From the NCBI GenBank assembly GCA_036652035.1, contig JAVVWR010000001.1:62001-126000 (forward strand): 64,000 bases of DNA, written 5' to 3'. The position numbers were made by a program, and so were the translations under genes. The stretch's first letter is position 1. Each line of letters begins with the position of its first letter. Shown here one piece after another: positions 44,322 through 51,960 of this stretch. The DNA is from JAEZVV01 sp036652035 (GTDB lineage: Bacteria > Pseudomonadota > Gammaproteobacteria > Burkholderiales > Burkholderiaceae_F). The notes under the pieces are model-generated. The model saw nothing but the letters and a program-made list of their open reading frames with translations. It was not told the origin of the DNA and did no database searches.

Positions 44322-44678
44322 TTACGCGCGGGTCTTGACCAGCGCGCCAGCCGATTCGCCCGCGGCCAGCGCGCGCGCCACCGCCAGCATTTCTTCCGAG
44401 GGCACCTGGCGCACCAACTCACCGGTCACCGAGTCCACCAGCCTAAAGATGGCCCGGCCCAGTTCATCATCGAATTCGATAGCCAAATCCACGCCTTTTT
44501 GTTTCAGGCTTTCATTGGCCTGAGTCGCGAGCGCGCTGGGCGGCGTGGCATCGGCCAGCGGACTCGGACTGGTCACCTCGCCCGGCAAAGACGGCGCTGG
44601 CGGGACGGCCACGACAGGCGCGCGCCGCTCACCACCGACCAGGGCGGCGGATGCGGCGGGCAAGGCGGTGACAGGCAT
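44322..44678 (-). CDS. flaG: FlaG-family flagellar protein
   Basis: FlaG proteins affect filament length and are typically encoded beside fliD. The start MPVTALPAASAAL at 44678 gives 118 residues. The first half is disordered; the conserved C-terminal domain contains LAIEFDDELGRAIFRLVDSVTGEL and RQVPSEEMLAVARAL, diagnostic for FlaG. It is between fliC and fliD. Confidence 0.93.
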   Translation of the reverse strand: MPVTALPAASAALVGGERRAPVVAVPPAPSLPGEVTSPSPLADATPPSALATQANESLKQKGVDLAIEFDDELGRAIFRLVDSVTGELVRQVPSEEMLAVARALAAGESAGALVKTRA

Positions 44679-44788
44679 GGTGGCGTCTTCGTAAGGGAGA
44701 AGCGAAAAAAAACAGCTTGCGTTCCGGGTTTCGGCGCGCAGCGGAAAAACTTGAGCGCCATCCCGTGCAAACGCTCGGTCAAGCAAGG

Positions 44789-44814
44789 AAAAGGGCGCCC
44801 CCGAGCGCCCTTTT
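44789..44814 (-). terminator. Intrinsic terminator after fliC
   Basis: On the minus strand a GGGCGC/GCGCCC hairpin is followed by four T and preceded by four A. It lies 24 bp past the fliC stop, so it would insulate the highly expressed flagellin gene. Confidence 0.8.
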
Positions 44815-44837
44815 CCGAGACATCAAGCTGGAGACGC

Positions 44838-46220
44838 TTAGCGCAGCAGCGACAACACGTTCTGCGGCAGCTGGTTGGCTTGAGCCAGCATCGCCGTACC
44901 GGCCTGCTGCAGGATCTGCGCACGGGTCAGGTTGGCGGTTTCGGCCGCGAAGTCGGTATCCATGATGCGCGACTTGGAAGCGGTCAAGTTTTCGGCGTTG
45001 GTCTGCAGGTTCGAAACCACCGAGTCAAAGCGGTTCTGGATCGCGCCGAGCGAGGCCCGCTCGGAGTTGATCTGACCCAGGGCCGCATCGAGCGACTTGA
45101 GCGCATCGTCGGCGCCAGCCGCGGTGCTGATGTCGATCTTCGAGATCGCGGTGCCGGTCAGCGCCGCGGCGGTGGTGCCGGCGGTCAAGCCAGCCTTGGC
45201 CACGCCCGCGCCGGCGATCACGATGCCGCTGCCCTGGGTCGAGCCCGAATTGGCGGTGAGCGTGAGCGTGCTCTTGGCGCTGACCAGCGTGCCACCCGTC
45301 GGCGCCGCACCGGTGATGTCGATGTTGCGGCCGTCGGCGGCGCTCAGCTTCACGAAACCCGAGGCGTCGGTCGCGGCCGATACGCCGGTGGCGGCGGAGT
45401 TGGCGTTGATCTTTTCGAGCAGCTCGGCCTGCGAGGTGGTCGCCCCAATCGTCACGCCGTTAATGGCAAAGTCGGCGGCGGTGGCGGTAATGGCCGCCGA
45501 AGCCGTGGCGGTCGTGGTGTTGGCCTTGGCCACCACTTCGCTTTGCGACTCGTTGATCGCCTTGGCGATGGCGTAGGCGCTGTCGGCGCCCTGGCCCTTG
45601 CCGCTGCCGGCGACCGAAGCCTTGATCGCCGCACCGTTGATGGTCAGGTCACCCGTGGCCAGCGCCGCGGTGGACACGCCGCCGTTGACACTGGCCGAGT
45701 AGCTCATGCCCATGTCCGAGGTGCGGGCGCTCGAGATCTTGGCGATGTCGATCTTCTGGCCGGCGTTGGCGCCCACCTGGAAGGACTTGGTGGTGAAGGA
45801 GCCGTCGAGCAGCTTCTGGCCGTTGAATTCGGTCTGCGAGGCGACGCGGTCGATTTCCGACACCAGCTGGTTAACTTCTTCCTGCAGCGCCTTGCGGTCG
45901 CCCGCGCTGTTGGTGGCGTTGGCCGATTGCACCGACAGCTCGCGAATGCGCTGCAGGTTGTTGCCGATCGTGCCCATCGCGCCTTCAGCGGTCTGCGCCA
46001 GCGAGATGCCGTCCTGCGCGTTGCGGGCGGCCACGTTCAAGCCGCGCACTTGCGCGTTCATGCGCTCGGAAATCGCCAGACCGGCAGCGTCGTCCTTGGC
46101 GCTATTGATGCGCAGGCCCGACGACAGACGCTGGATGGCGGTGTTCTGCGCCGACTGCGAACCATTGAGGTTGCGCTGAGCGGTCAGTGACGGGATGTTG
46201 GAATTGATGACTTGGGCCAT
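44838..46220 (-). CDS. fliC: Flagellin FliC
   Basis: FliC forms the filament. The 460-residue protein has the conserved N-terminal D0/D1 (MAQVINSNIPSLTAQRNLN ... LSSGLRINSAKDDAAGLAI), the Toll-like receptor 5-type segment LQRIRELSVQ, a variable Ala/Thr/Ser-rich centre, and the C-terminal D0 with RIMDTDFAAETANLTRAQI and AQANQLPQNVLSLLR. GGAG is close to the ATG, a sigma-28-like promoter lies upstream, and a terminator follows. It is the only flagellin gene in the window. Confidence 0.97.
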   Translation of the reverse strand: MAQVINSNIPSLTAQRNLNGSQSAQNTAIQRLSSGLRINSAKDDAAGLAISERMNAQVRGLNVAARNAQDGISLAQTAEGAMGTIGNNLQRIRELSVQSANATNSAGDRKALQEEVNQLVSEIDRVASQTEFNGQKLLDGSFTTKSFQVGANAGQKIDIAKISSARTSDMGMSYSASVNGGVSTAALATGDLTINGAAIKASVAGSGKGQGADSAYAIAKAINESQSEVVAKANTTTATASAAITATAADFAINGVTIGATTSQAELLEKINANSAATGVSAATDASGFVKLSAADGRNIDITGAAPTGGTLVSAKSTLTLTANSGSTQGSGIVIAGAGVAKAGLTAGTTAAALTGTAISKIDISTAAGADDALKSLDAALGQINSERASLGAIQNRFDSVVSNLQTNAENLTASKSRIMDTDFAAETANLTRAQILQQAGTAMLAQANQLPQNVLSLLR

Positions 46221-46715
46221 GGTGTGCTCCGTTCCAGTTTAAGAAGAGCGCCCGCTTGCGGTATCGGGCTCCCTGCCGTTGCCGGGACTCTCCGGCGATT
46301 GGCGCGGTTTGTTTGGCGCCTTGGATGCTGTATCGGAATCGGAACGGCGGAACTTTAGGGCTCGCGTTGTTGACTACCCGCCTGACCGCCCGCTCGCCGC
46401 GCGGCGGCCACCGCAGGCAGCGAGCGGGCGGCCAGGCCTGCTCGCCGCCAAAAAACAAACACCCGCCTCTAACAGCTTTGCGCCAGATCAGAAGCTAGCC
46501 AAAATCCCGTATCGTGGAGCCTCCGCACCAACGCCAAAGATTTTCACTGCGTTCGCCCGGAGACCCGCTCCCATGCTGGATCTTCCCCATTTTTTCCGCA
46601 TGCTCACCGCCATTCCCCCGCGGCCGCTCAAAGCGTCAAAATGCGTACTATTCCCCGGCCAATTCAAGGCAACAGTCAAAACACGGTGGCCTGCGGCGCA
46701 CATCTGGAGACCTCA
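46221..46715. other. fliC-flhD divergent intergenic region
   Basis: A 495-bp region without a convincing gene. The left part holds the fliC leader and sigma-28 promoter. The right part must contain the flhDC promoter, but no clear sigma-70 pair is recognised. Its base composition is more AT-rich near 46440-46560 than the surrounding coding DNA, as expected for a regulatory region. Confidence 0.6.
46331..46357 (-). promoter_or_regulatory. Probable sigma-28 promoter of fliC
   Basis: On the minus strand TAAAG (TAAA at 46354-46357) is followed after 17 bases by CCGATA (46331-46336), one base longer than the FliA consensus. It is about 110 bp before the fliC ATG. Flagellin genes are normally FliA-dependent. 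Confidence 0.65.
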
Positions 46716-47054
46716 TTGAGTTCGATTAACGAGCAGTTGCTCAGCGAGATCCGCGAGGTCAACCTCGCCTATCTGGTTCTAGCCCAGCACATGATTCGCG
46801 CCGATCGCGCGCAGGCGCTCTATCGCCTGGGAGTCAACAACGAAGTCGCGGACGTGATCGTCAAGCTCTCGCCCGCGCAACTCATGAAGATCGCCTCGAC
46901 CAATCAGTTGATCTCGCGTTTCCGCTTCGACGACGACGTGGTGTGGAACCTTCTCACCAGCCACGGCAACGTCAGCAACACGCCGCTGGGCGCCGCCGTG
47001 GCGGGACTGCACGCCAACATCGTGATGGCGAGTCAAATCAACGAGGCACAGTAG
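46716..47054 (+). CDS. flhD: Flagellar master regulator subunit FlhD (TTG start)
   Basis: FlhD pairs with FlhC to activate flagellar class II promoters. The 112-residue reading SSINEQLLSEIREVNLAYLVL fits the FlhD N-terminus; it continues with LSPAQLMKIASTNQLISRFRF, a family signature. The TTG at 46716-46718 has GGAGA six bases upstream. An in-frame ATG at 46641 would add 25 residues of non-family sequence and has no good ribosome-binding site. flhC starts 4 bp later. Confidence 0.93.
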   Translation: MSSINEQLLSEIREVNLAYLVLAQHMIRADRAQALYRLGVNNEVADVIVKLSPAQLMKIASTNQLISRFRFDDDVVWNLLTSHGNVSNTPLGAAVAGLHANIVMASQINEAQ

Positions 47055-47058
47055 AGCG

Positions 47059-47601
47059 ATGGCGCGAATCAAGAGCATCGTCAGTGAAGGCCTGCAGATC
47101 CAGCGCGCGATCGCGCTGATCAAGCTGGGGGCCCGACTGCAGGTGCTCGAGAGTGAGACCGAACTGTCGTATGAGCGCCTGCTGCGGCTCTACAAGGAAG
47201 TCAAGGGCGAGTCGCCCTCGCGCGGGATGCTGCCGTTCTCGACCGACTGGTTCATGACCTGGCAGCCCAACGTTCACTCGTCGCTGTTTCTCAATATCTA
47301 CGAGTACCTGCACAAGAGCAGCGAACTCGACGAGATCGACGCCATCATCAAGGCCTACCAGCTTTATATGGAGCAGGTTCACGCCCAGGGCCTCGAAACT
47401 CTGCTGTCGGTCACTCGTGCCTGGCGCCTGGTCAAGTTCGTCGATGCCGGCATGGTGCAGTTGACCAGCTGTTCGAAATGCGGCGGCAAGTTTGTCGGCC
47501 ACACCTTCGAGCTCGATCAGGACTACGTCTGCGGGCTGTGCAATCCTCCGGCGCGGGCCGGCAAGGGCAAGGGCAAGCTGCGCGCCGAGGTGATCGTGTA
47601 A
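47059..47601 (+). CDS. flhC: Flagellar master regulator subunit FlhC
   Basis: FlhC is the DNA-binding partner of FlhD. The 180-residue protein has the characteristic sequence DWFMTWQPNVHSSLFLNIYEY and the zinc-binding cysteines in LTSCSKCGGKFVGH and DYVCGLCNPP. It begins 4 bp after the flhD stop, so the two are co-translated. Confidence 0.96.
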   Translation: MARIKSIVSEGLQIQRAIALIKLGARLQVLESETELSYERLLRLYKEVKGESPSRGMLPFSTDWFMTWQPNVHSSLFLNIYEYLHKSSELDEIDAIIKAYQLYMEQVHAQGLETLLSVTRAWRLVKFVDAGMVQLTSCSKCGGKFVGHTFELDQDYVCGLCNPPARAGKGKGKLRAEVIV

Positions 47602-47638
47602 GAAGGTCTCTGGCGCGGCCCAGGCCGCGAACACACCC

Positions 47639-47667
47639 GGGGCGCAGTGGCGCCCCGCTTGTTTTTG
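47639..47667 (+). terminator. Intrinsic terminator after flhC
   Basis: A GGGGCGC/GCGCCCC hairpin with loop AGTG is followed by GCTTGTTTTT. It lies 37 bp past flhC and separates the flhDC transcript from motA. Confidence 0.75.
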
Positions 47668-47789
47668 TCGCCTCCCCTCGGCCTTGGGCGAACCCCGGGT
47701 CAAGTTCGGCCGCTTCCTGCCGTTAAATCGCAGGTAAGCCCCCGGGCGCGTCTTGCCGTCCGCTTTTTCTCAGGCCCAGAGATTCCAGC

Positions 47790-48644
47790 ATGTACGTGAT
47801 CGTCGGTTACATCGTGGTGCTCGCCGCCGTGCTCGGCGGGTATGCACTCGCCGGCGGTGCCTTCCACGTGATCTGGCAGCCGATCGAGCTGCTCATCATC
47901 GGCGGCGCCGCCGCGGGCGCTTTCATGGTCGGCAATTCGCCCAAGACCATCCGCGCAACGATCAAGGCGCTGCCAACCCTGCTGCAGACTTCCAAATACA
48001 CCAAGGCGCGCTCGCTCGCGCTGATGGCCCTGCTCTACGACGTGCTCTCGAAGATCCGCAAGGAAGGGATGATGGCGATCGAGTCCGACGTCGACGACCC
48101 CGAGCAGAGCGCTCTGTTTCAGAAGCACCCGGAGGTGGCGGGCGACCACCATCTGCTGGAGTTCATCACCGATTACCTGCGCATGCTGGTCTCGGGGAAC
48201 ATGAACGCGCATGAGATCGAAAGTCTGATGGACCAGGAGATCGAAACCCACCACCAGGAAGCGTCCGGCCCGGTGATGGCGATCCAGAAACTGGGCGATG
48301 CGCTGCCGGCTTTCGGCATCGTCGCGGCGGTGATGGGGGTGGTCAAGACCATGGCGTCGGTGGGCAAGCCGCCGTCGGTGCTGGGCGAGATGATCGCCGC
48401 GGCGCTGGTCGGCACCTTTCTCGGCATCCTGCTCGCCTACGGTTTTGTCGGCCCGCTCGCCCAACTGCTCGAGCAGAAGGTCGAGGAAGCCAGCAAGGAA
48501 CTCAGCTGCGTCAAGGCCACCCTGCTGGCGAGCTTGCAGGGGTATGCGCCGGCCGTGGCGGTCGAATTCGGCCGCAAGGTGTTGTATTCGACCGAACGCC
48601 CGACCTTCATCGAGCTCGAGCAACACGTCAAGCAAAAGCGCTGA
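47790..48644 (+). CDS. motA: Flagellar motor stator protein MotA
   Basis: MotA is the membrane subunit of the proton-conducting stator. The 284 residues show four membrane segments (MYVIVGYIVVLAAVLGGYAL, IELLIIGGAAAGAFMV, and a later pair around DALPAFGIVAAVMGVV and ALVGTFLGILLAYGFV) with the large cytoplasmic loop between helices 2 and 3. It is followed 10 bp later by motB. Confidence 0.96.
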   Translation: MYVIVGYIVVLAAVLGGYALAGGAFHVIWQPIELLIIGGAAAGAFMVGNSPKTIRATIKALPTLLQTSKYTKARSLALMALLYDVLSKIRKEGMMAIESDVDDPEQSALFQKHPEVAGDHHLLEFITDYLRMLVSGNMNAHEIESLMDQEIETHHQEASGPVMAIQKLGDALPAFGIVAAVMGVVKTMASVGKPPSVLGEMIAAALVGTFLGILLAYGFVGPLAQLLEQKVEEASKELSCVKATLLASLQGYAPAVAVEFGRKVLYSTERPTFIELEQHVKQKR

Positions 48645-48654
48645 TCCCGCGACC

Positions 48655-49590
48655 ATGGCCACCGACAAGACCAAGACCCCGATCATCATCAAGCGCGTGA
48701 AAAAGCGCGCTCACAGCGGCCATCATGGCGGCATGTGGAAGATCGCCTACGCCGACTTCGTGACGGCGATGATGGCTTTCTTCCTGCTGATGTGGCTGCT
48801 GGGCTCGACCACCAAAGGCGATCTGCAAGGCATCGCCGATTACTTCCAGTCGCCGCTCAAGGTGGCCTTGTCAGGCGGCTCGGGCGCGGGCGACGCCAAC
48901 TCGGTGATCCAGGGTGGCGGCCCCTCGCTCACCGCAACCACCGGTCAGATCCGCAACGGCGAGAACGAGCCGCGCAAGCGCACCGCCGAACAAATGCGCG
49001 CCGACCTCGCCAAGATGGACATGGAGCGCATGAAAGCGCTCAAGGCCAAGGTCGAGGCGGCCATCCTCGCCAACACGCGGTTGACCGAATTCCGCAACCA
49101 GGTGCGGGTCGAGATCACCCCCGACGGCCTGCGGATTCAGATCGTCGACGACTTCAACCGCCCGATGTTCGATCTCGGTGCGGCCCAGGTGAAGCCTTAC
49201 ATGCGCGAGATCCTGCACGCCATCGGCGAGGTCTTGAACGAAGTCGACAGCAAGATCGCGCTCTCGGGCCACACCGACAGTGCCGCCTACGCCGGCGGCG
49301 AACGCGGCTATTCGAACTGGGAGCTGTCGTCGGACCGCGCCAACGCCTCACGCCGCGAACTGGTGGCGGGCGGCATGAACCCGAGCCGGATCGTGCGCGT
49401 GGTGGGTTTGTCGGACTCGTCGCTGATGGTCAAGGACGACGCTCGCAGCCCGCTCAATCGAAGAATCACCATCATCGTTCTCAACCGGCTCGCCGAGGAA
49501 CGCATGAACGGCTACGACAGCCAGATCGAGATCGGGTCTTCCGCCGAGCTCGGCACCGCCGTCGCCCCGAACCGCGCGCCCGCTCCGTAA
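48655..49590 (+). CDS. motB: Flagellar motor stator protein MotB
   Basis: MotB anchors the stator to peptidoglycan. The 311-residue protein starts MATDKTKTPIIIKR, has the membrane helix with the proton-binding Asp34 (IAYADFVTAMMAFFLLMWLL), a plug/linker, and a C-terminal OmpA-like peptidoglycan-binding domain (IALSGHTDSAAYAGG, LSSDRANASRRELV, RRITIIVLNR). The ATG at 48655 is preferred over an upstream start inside motA. Confidence 0.96.
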   Translation: MATDKTKTPIIIKRVKKRAHSGHHGGMWKIAYADFVTAMMAFFLLMWLLGSTTKGDLQGIADYFQSPLKVALSGGSGAGDANSVIQGGGPSLTATTGQIRNGENEPRKRTAEQMRADLAKMDMERMKALKAKVEAAILANTRLTEFRNQVRVEITPDGLRIQIVDDFNRPMFDLGAAQVKPYMREILHAIGEVLNEVDSKIALSGHTDSAAYAGGERGYSNWELSSDRANASRRELVAGGMNPSRIVRVVGLSDSSLMVKDDARSPLNRRITIIVLNRLAEERMNGYDSQIEIGSSAELGTAVAPNRAPAP

Positions 49591-49660
49591 TCGATCCCCC
49601 CATCATTCCCGTATCCCAGGGGCGCCACCGCGCGCCCTACGCACCACCGCTGGAGCCCCT

Positions 49661-50056
49661 ATGAGCCACCCCGCCGACTTGCGTTTCCTGATCGTCGACG
49701 ACTTCTCGACGATGCGTCGCATCGTGCGCAATCTGCTAAAGGAAATCGGCTTTGCCAACGCCGACGAGGCCGAGGATGGCGCCGTGGCCCTCAGCATGCT
49801 GCGCTCGAGCCGCTTCGATTTCGTCGTCACCGACATCAACATGCCAAACATGAACGGTTTCGAACTGCTCGAGGCCATCCGCGCCGACCCCGCGCTCAAG
49901 GCGCTGCCGGTACTGATGGTCACGGCCGAGGCCAAGAAAGAGGACATCATCCGAGCAGCGCAGTCGGGCGCGAGCGGCTACATCGTCAAGCCCTTCACCA
50001 AGGCCACGCTCGACGAGAAAGTGCAGAAGATCCTGCAGAAGCTGGCCGCCGCCTAG
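49661..50056 (+). CDS. cheY: Chemotaxis response regulator CheY
   Basis: CheY, when phosphorylated, binds the flagellar switch. The 131-residue receiver domain is very close to classic CheY: FLIVDDFSTMRRIVRNLLKEI, Asp in VVTDINMPNMNGFELL, Thr in LMVTAEAKKEDI, and Lys in YIVKPFTKATL. It is followed by cheZ, so this copy is the likeliest motor CheY. Confidence 0.96.
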   Translation: MSHPADLRFLIVDDFSTMRRIVRNLLKEIGFANADEAEDGAVALSMLRSSRFDFVVTDINMPNMNGFELLEAIRADPALKALPVLMVTAEAKKEDIIRAAQSGASGYIVKPFTKATLDEKVQKILQKLAAA

Positions 50057-50067
50057 GCGAAACAGCC

Positions 50068-50748
50068 ATGGAAACCTTCGACCCCCTGCGCGACACCAAC
50101 GCCATCGGCCCGGACGAATTACGCCAGCGCGTTGGCAGCCTCACCCGCACCCTGCACGACGCCTTGCGCCAACTCGGCTATGACCGCGACCTGCAAGACG
50201 CCCGCGAAAACCTGCCAGATGCCCGTGACCGCCTCAATTACATCGCCCGTCTGACGGGCGACGCCGCCGACAAAGTCCTCAATGCCGTCGATGTGGCGCG
50301 CAGCGTGCAGGAAGACCTGTCGGAACAGTCGCGCACCCTGAGCCGGCGCTGGGACGCGGTCGAAGCCTTCACCGTCAAGGGCGGCCGCGCCACGCCGGCG
50401 GGCGAGGAACTCGTCAGCCAGACCCGCGAGTTCTGCGAACGGATCGAGCGCTCGACCGACCGCACCAACGAGATCCTCACCGAAATCATGCTGGCGCAGG
50501 ACTTCCACGACCTGACCGGGCAGGTGATCCGGCGCGTGGTCGATGTCGCGCAACAGCTGGAATCCAACCTGGTCAAGCTGCTGATCGAGACCGCGCCAGC
50601 GGCGGCCAGTACCAGCGCAGCCCCGGCGGTGCGCCGTGAGCCCGAAGCTGCAGCGCCCAGCGGTCCGGTGGTCAAGCCCGACGGCCGCCACGATGTCGTG
50701 ACCAACCAGGAGCAGGTCGACGACCTGCTCGCGCAGCTCGGCTTCTAG
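50068..50748 (+). CDS. cheZ: CheY-P phosphatase CheZ
   Basis: CheZ dephosphorylates CheY-P. The 226-residue helical protein has the catalytic motif D148-LTG-Q152 (MLAQDFHDLTGQVIRR) and a flexible linker leading to the CheY-binding tail QVDDLLAQLGF. It lies 11 bp after cheY and closes the motility transcript begun by motA. Confidence 0.96.
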   Translation: METFDPLRDTNAIGPDELRQRVGSLTRTLHDALRQLGYDRDLQDARENLPDARDRLNYIARLTGDAADKVLNAVDVARSVQEDLSEQSRTLSRRWDAVEAFTVKGGRATPAGEELVSQTREFCERIERSTDRTNEILTEIMLAQDFHDLTGQVIRRVVDVAQQLESNLVKLLIETAPAAASTSAAPAVRREPEAAAPSGPVVKPDGRHDVVTNQEQVDDLLAQLGF

Positions 50749-50830
50749 GCCCGGGCCGCGGGCATGACGGCGCGGTGACCGCCGTCACACAGCTCTCCGC
50801 CACGCGCGCCCGACACTGCAAAATGCGCTC

Positions 50831-50851
50831 CCCGCGGCACGGTGCCGCGGG
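50831..50851. repeat. 21-bp perfect inverted repeat
   Basis: Ten bases, CCCGCGGCAC, followed by one centre base and the exact reverse complement GTGCCGCGGG. No T-run follows. Function unknown; it could be a protein-binding site or an attenuating hairpin. Confidence 0.7.
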
Positions 50852-50930
50852 CCCTCGGAGCGCCGCTCATGACCCATGCCGTCACCGTTCCCAGCGCGCT
50901 CGCCGGGTTCGTCCGTCGGGAGTGGCTGTG

Positions 50931-51123
50931 ATGTTTCCGCTGAGCGGGCAAATCCTCGGCGGCCTGAGCTTTGGCGCCGGCTCTTCATCATCGGCGGCTA
51001 CTGCCCCGGCACCGGGATCGCAAGGCCATGGTGGACCGCGAGCTTCATCGCCCCCCTGATCTTGACCGCGCGGGGCATGAGCCGGCTCGAGACGAAATTC
51101 AGCGGTCTGCGGCCGCCTCGCTG
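50931..51123 (+). pseudogene. Relic of a YeeE/YedE-type (thiosulfate/sulfur) transporter
   Basis: From ATG 50931, FPLSGQILGGLSFGAG is followed, after a frameshift near 50980, by FIIGGYCPGTGIA. Together they recreate the membrane-helix signature GGLxFGxGFIIGGYCPGT of the YeeE/YedE transporter family. The reading is then lost and ends with a stop at 51121-51123. The fragment is far shorter than a functional protein. Family recognition is from the motif only, so confidence is moderate. Confidence 0.5.
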
Positions 51124-51237
51124 ATTGCCGGTCAACCTGCCAGCCGCCCATCGCGTTATCCCTCAAGCCCGGCAGGCATCGAAGCGGACTGTCGTCCAGC
51201 CGAGCGCCTGCCAACCCCACCTCTGGAGATCTGCACC

Positions 51238-51432
51238 ATGTTCAAGCTGCTCACCGCCACCTTCCTCGCCCTCTTTGCCCTGGCTCAGGCCCCCGCCTTT
51301 GCCCAGGAAAAGAAGGAAGAGCCGAAGAAGGAAGTGAAGAAAGAAGAAACCAAGAAGCCCGACGCCAACGTTGAGCCCAAGGCCGAGGAAAAGAAGGAAG
51401 AAAAGAAGAAGGAAAAGAAGGGCGGCTGCTAA
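51238..51432 (+). CDS. Small exported Lys/Glu-rich protein
   Basis: 64 residues with a clear Sec signal peptide (MFKLLTATFLALFALAQAPAFA, cleavage near 22), followed by about 40 residues made almost only of Lys and Glu with a few Pro, and ending KKGGC with a single Cys. GGAG precedes the ATG. The mature part should be extended and highly charged, and periplasmic or secreted. No family is recognised. A terminator-like hairpin follows at 51461. Confidence 0.75.
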   Translation: MFKLLTATFLALFALAQAPAFAQEKKEEPKKEVKKEETKKPDANVEPKAEEKKEEKKKEKKGGC

Positions 51433-51460
51433 GTCACAGCCAGTCTTAGCCTTCGAACCA

Positions 51461-51483
51461 GGGCCGCTCGTTGAGCGGCCCTT
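51461..51483 (+). terminator. Terminator-like hairpin after the small exported protein
   Basis: GGGCCGCTC/GAGCGGCCC with a 3-base loop, followed by TT. The stem is strong but the T-tract is poor, so efficient termination is uncertain. Confidence 0.5.
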
Positions 51484-51579
51484 GGCGTTGGGGCGCTTGC
51501 CATCGCTCGTCCCGCCCGGGCTGCGGATCGGCGGACTAAGGTCTAAGCTCAAAACTCGCTTATCTGCCGGGACTCTTCG

Positions 51580-51945
51580 ATGACACGCCCCCGCCTTCTG
51601 GCCGCCCTGCCCCTGATTGCTGCCTTGGCGGCCTGCGCTCCCGACGCCTGGCAGAACGTGCGGGCGGTCGAGTTCAACGCCTACCTTGACCGGGCCCAGG
51701 CTGAATGCCAGCCCTTGTGGATCGGCCCCTTGCTGATGAACACCCTGCCACCGCTCGACGGCATGGATGTCTACGACGCCTGGCTCGACTCCACCTCGCG
51801 GCTCTTCTATGGCCGCATTACGCCAGACCAATACCGCAGTTTCGTTCTCGGCCAATGGCCCGGCGCGCGGACCGAGGCGAGCGTCAAGTGCCTGCTCGCC
51901 AAGCTGCCCAAGGACCGGCCGACGGCGCCGACGGGATCCTGGTGA
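51580..51945 (+). CDS. Putative lipoprotein of unknown function
   Basis: 121 residues starting with a lipoprotein signal (MTRPRLLAALPLIAALAAC, lipobox LAAC, Cys19). The mature part includes two further Cys (AECQPLW and VKCLLAK) and the pattern YDAWLDSTSRLFYGRITPDQY. No known domain is recognised. It is a single gene convergent with the aldo/keto reductase. Confidence 0.8.
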   Translation: MTRPRLLAALPLIAALAACAPDAWQNVRAVEFNAYLDRAQAECQPLWIGPLLMNTLPPLDGMDVYDAWLDSTSRLFYGRITPDQYRSFVLGQWPGARTEASVKCLLAKLPKDRPTAPTGSW

Positions 51946-51960
51946 GGCCTTGCTCGCCGC

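Larger units (their letters stand above)
50749..51237. other. Gene-poor region after cheZ
   Basis: A 489-bp region with no intact gene. It holds two GC-rich inverted repeats (50765-50787 and 50831-50851), a decayed YeeE/YedE-type fragment, and the leader of the small exported protein. The hairpins lack T-tracts, so they are not typical terminators. Confidence 0.6.
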
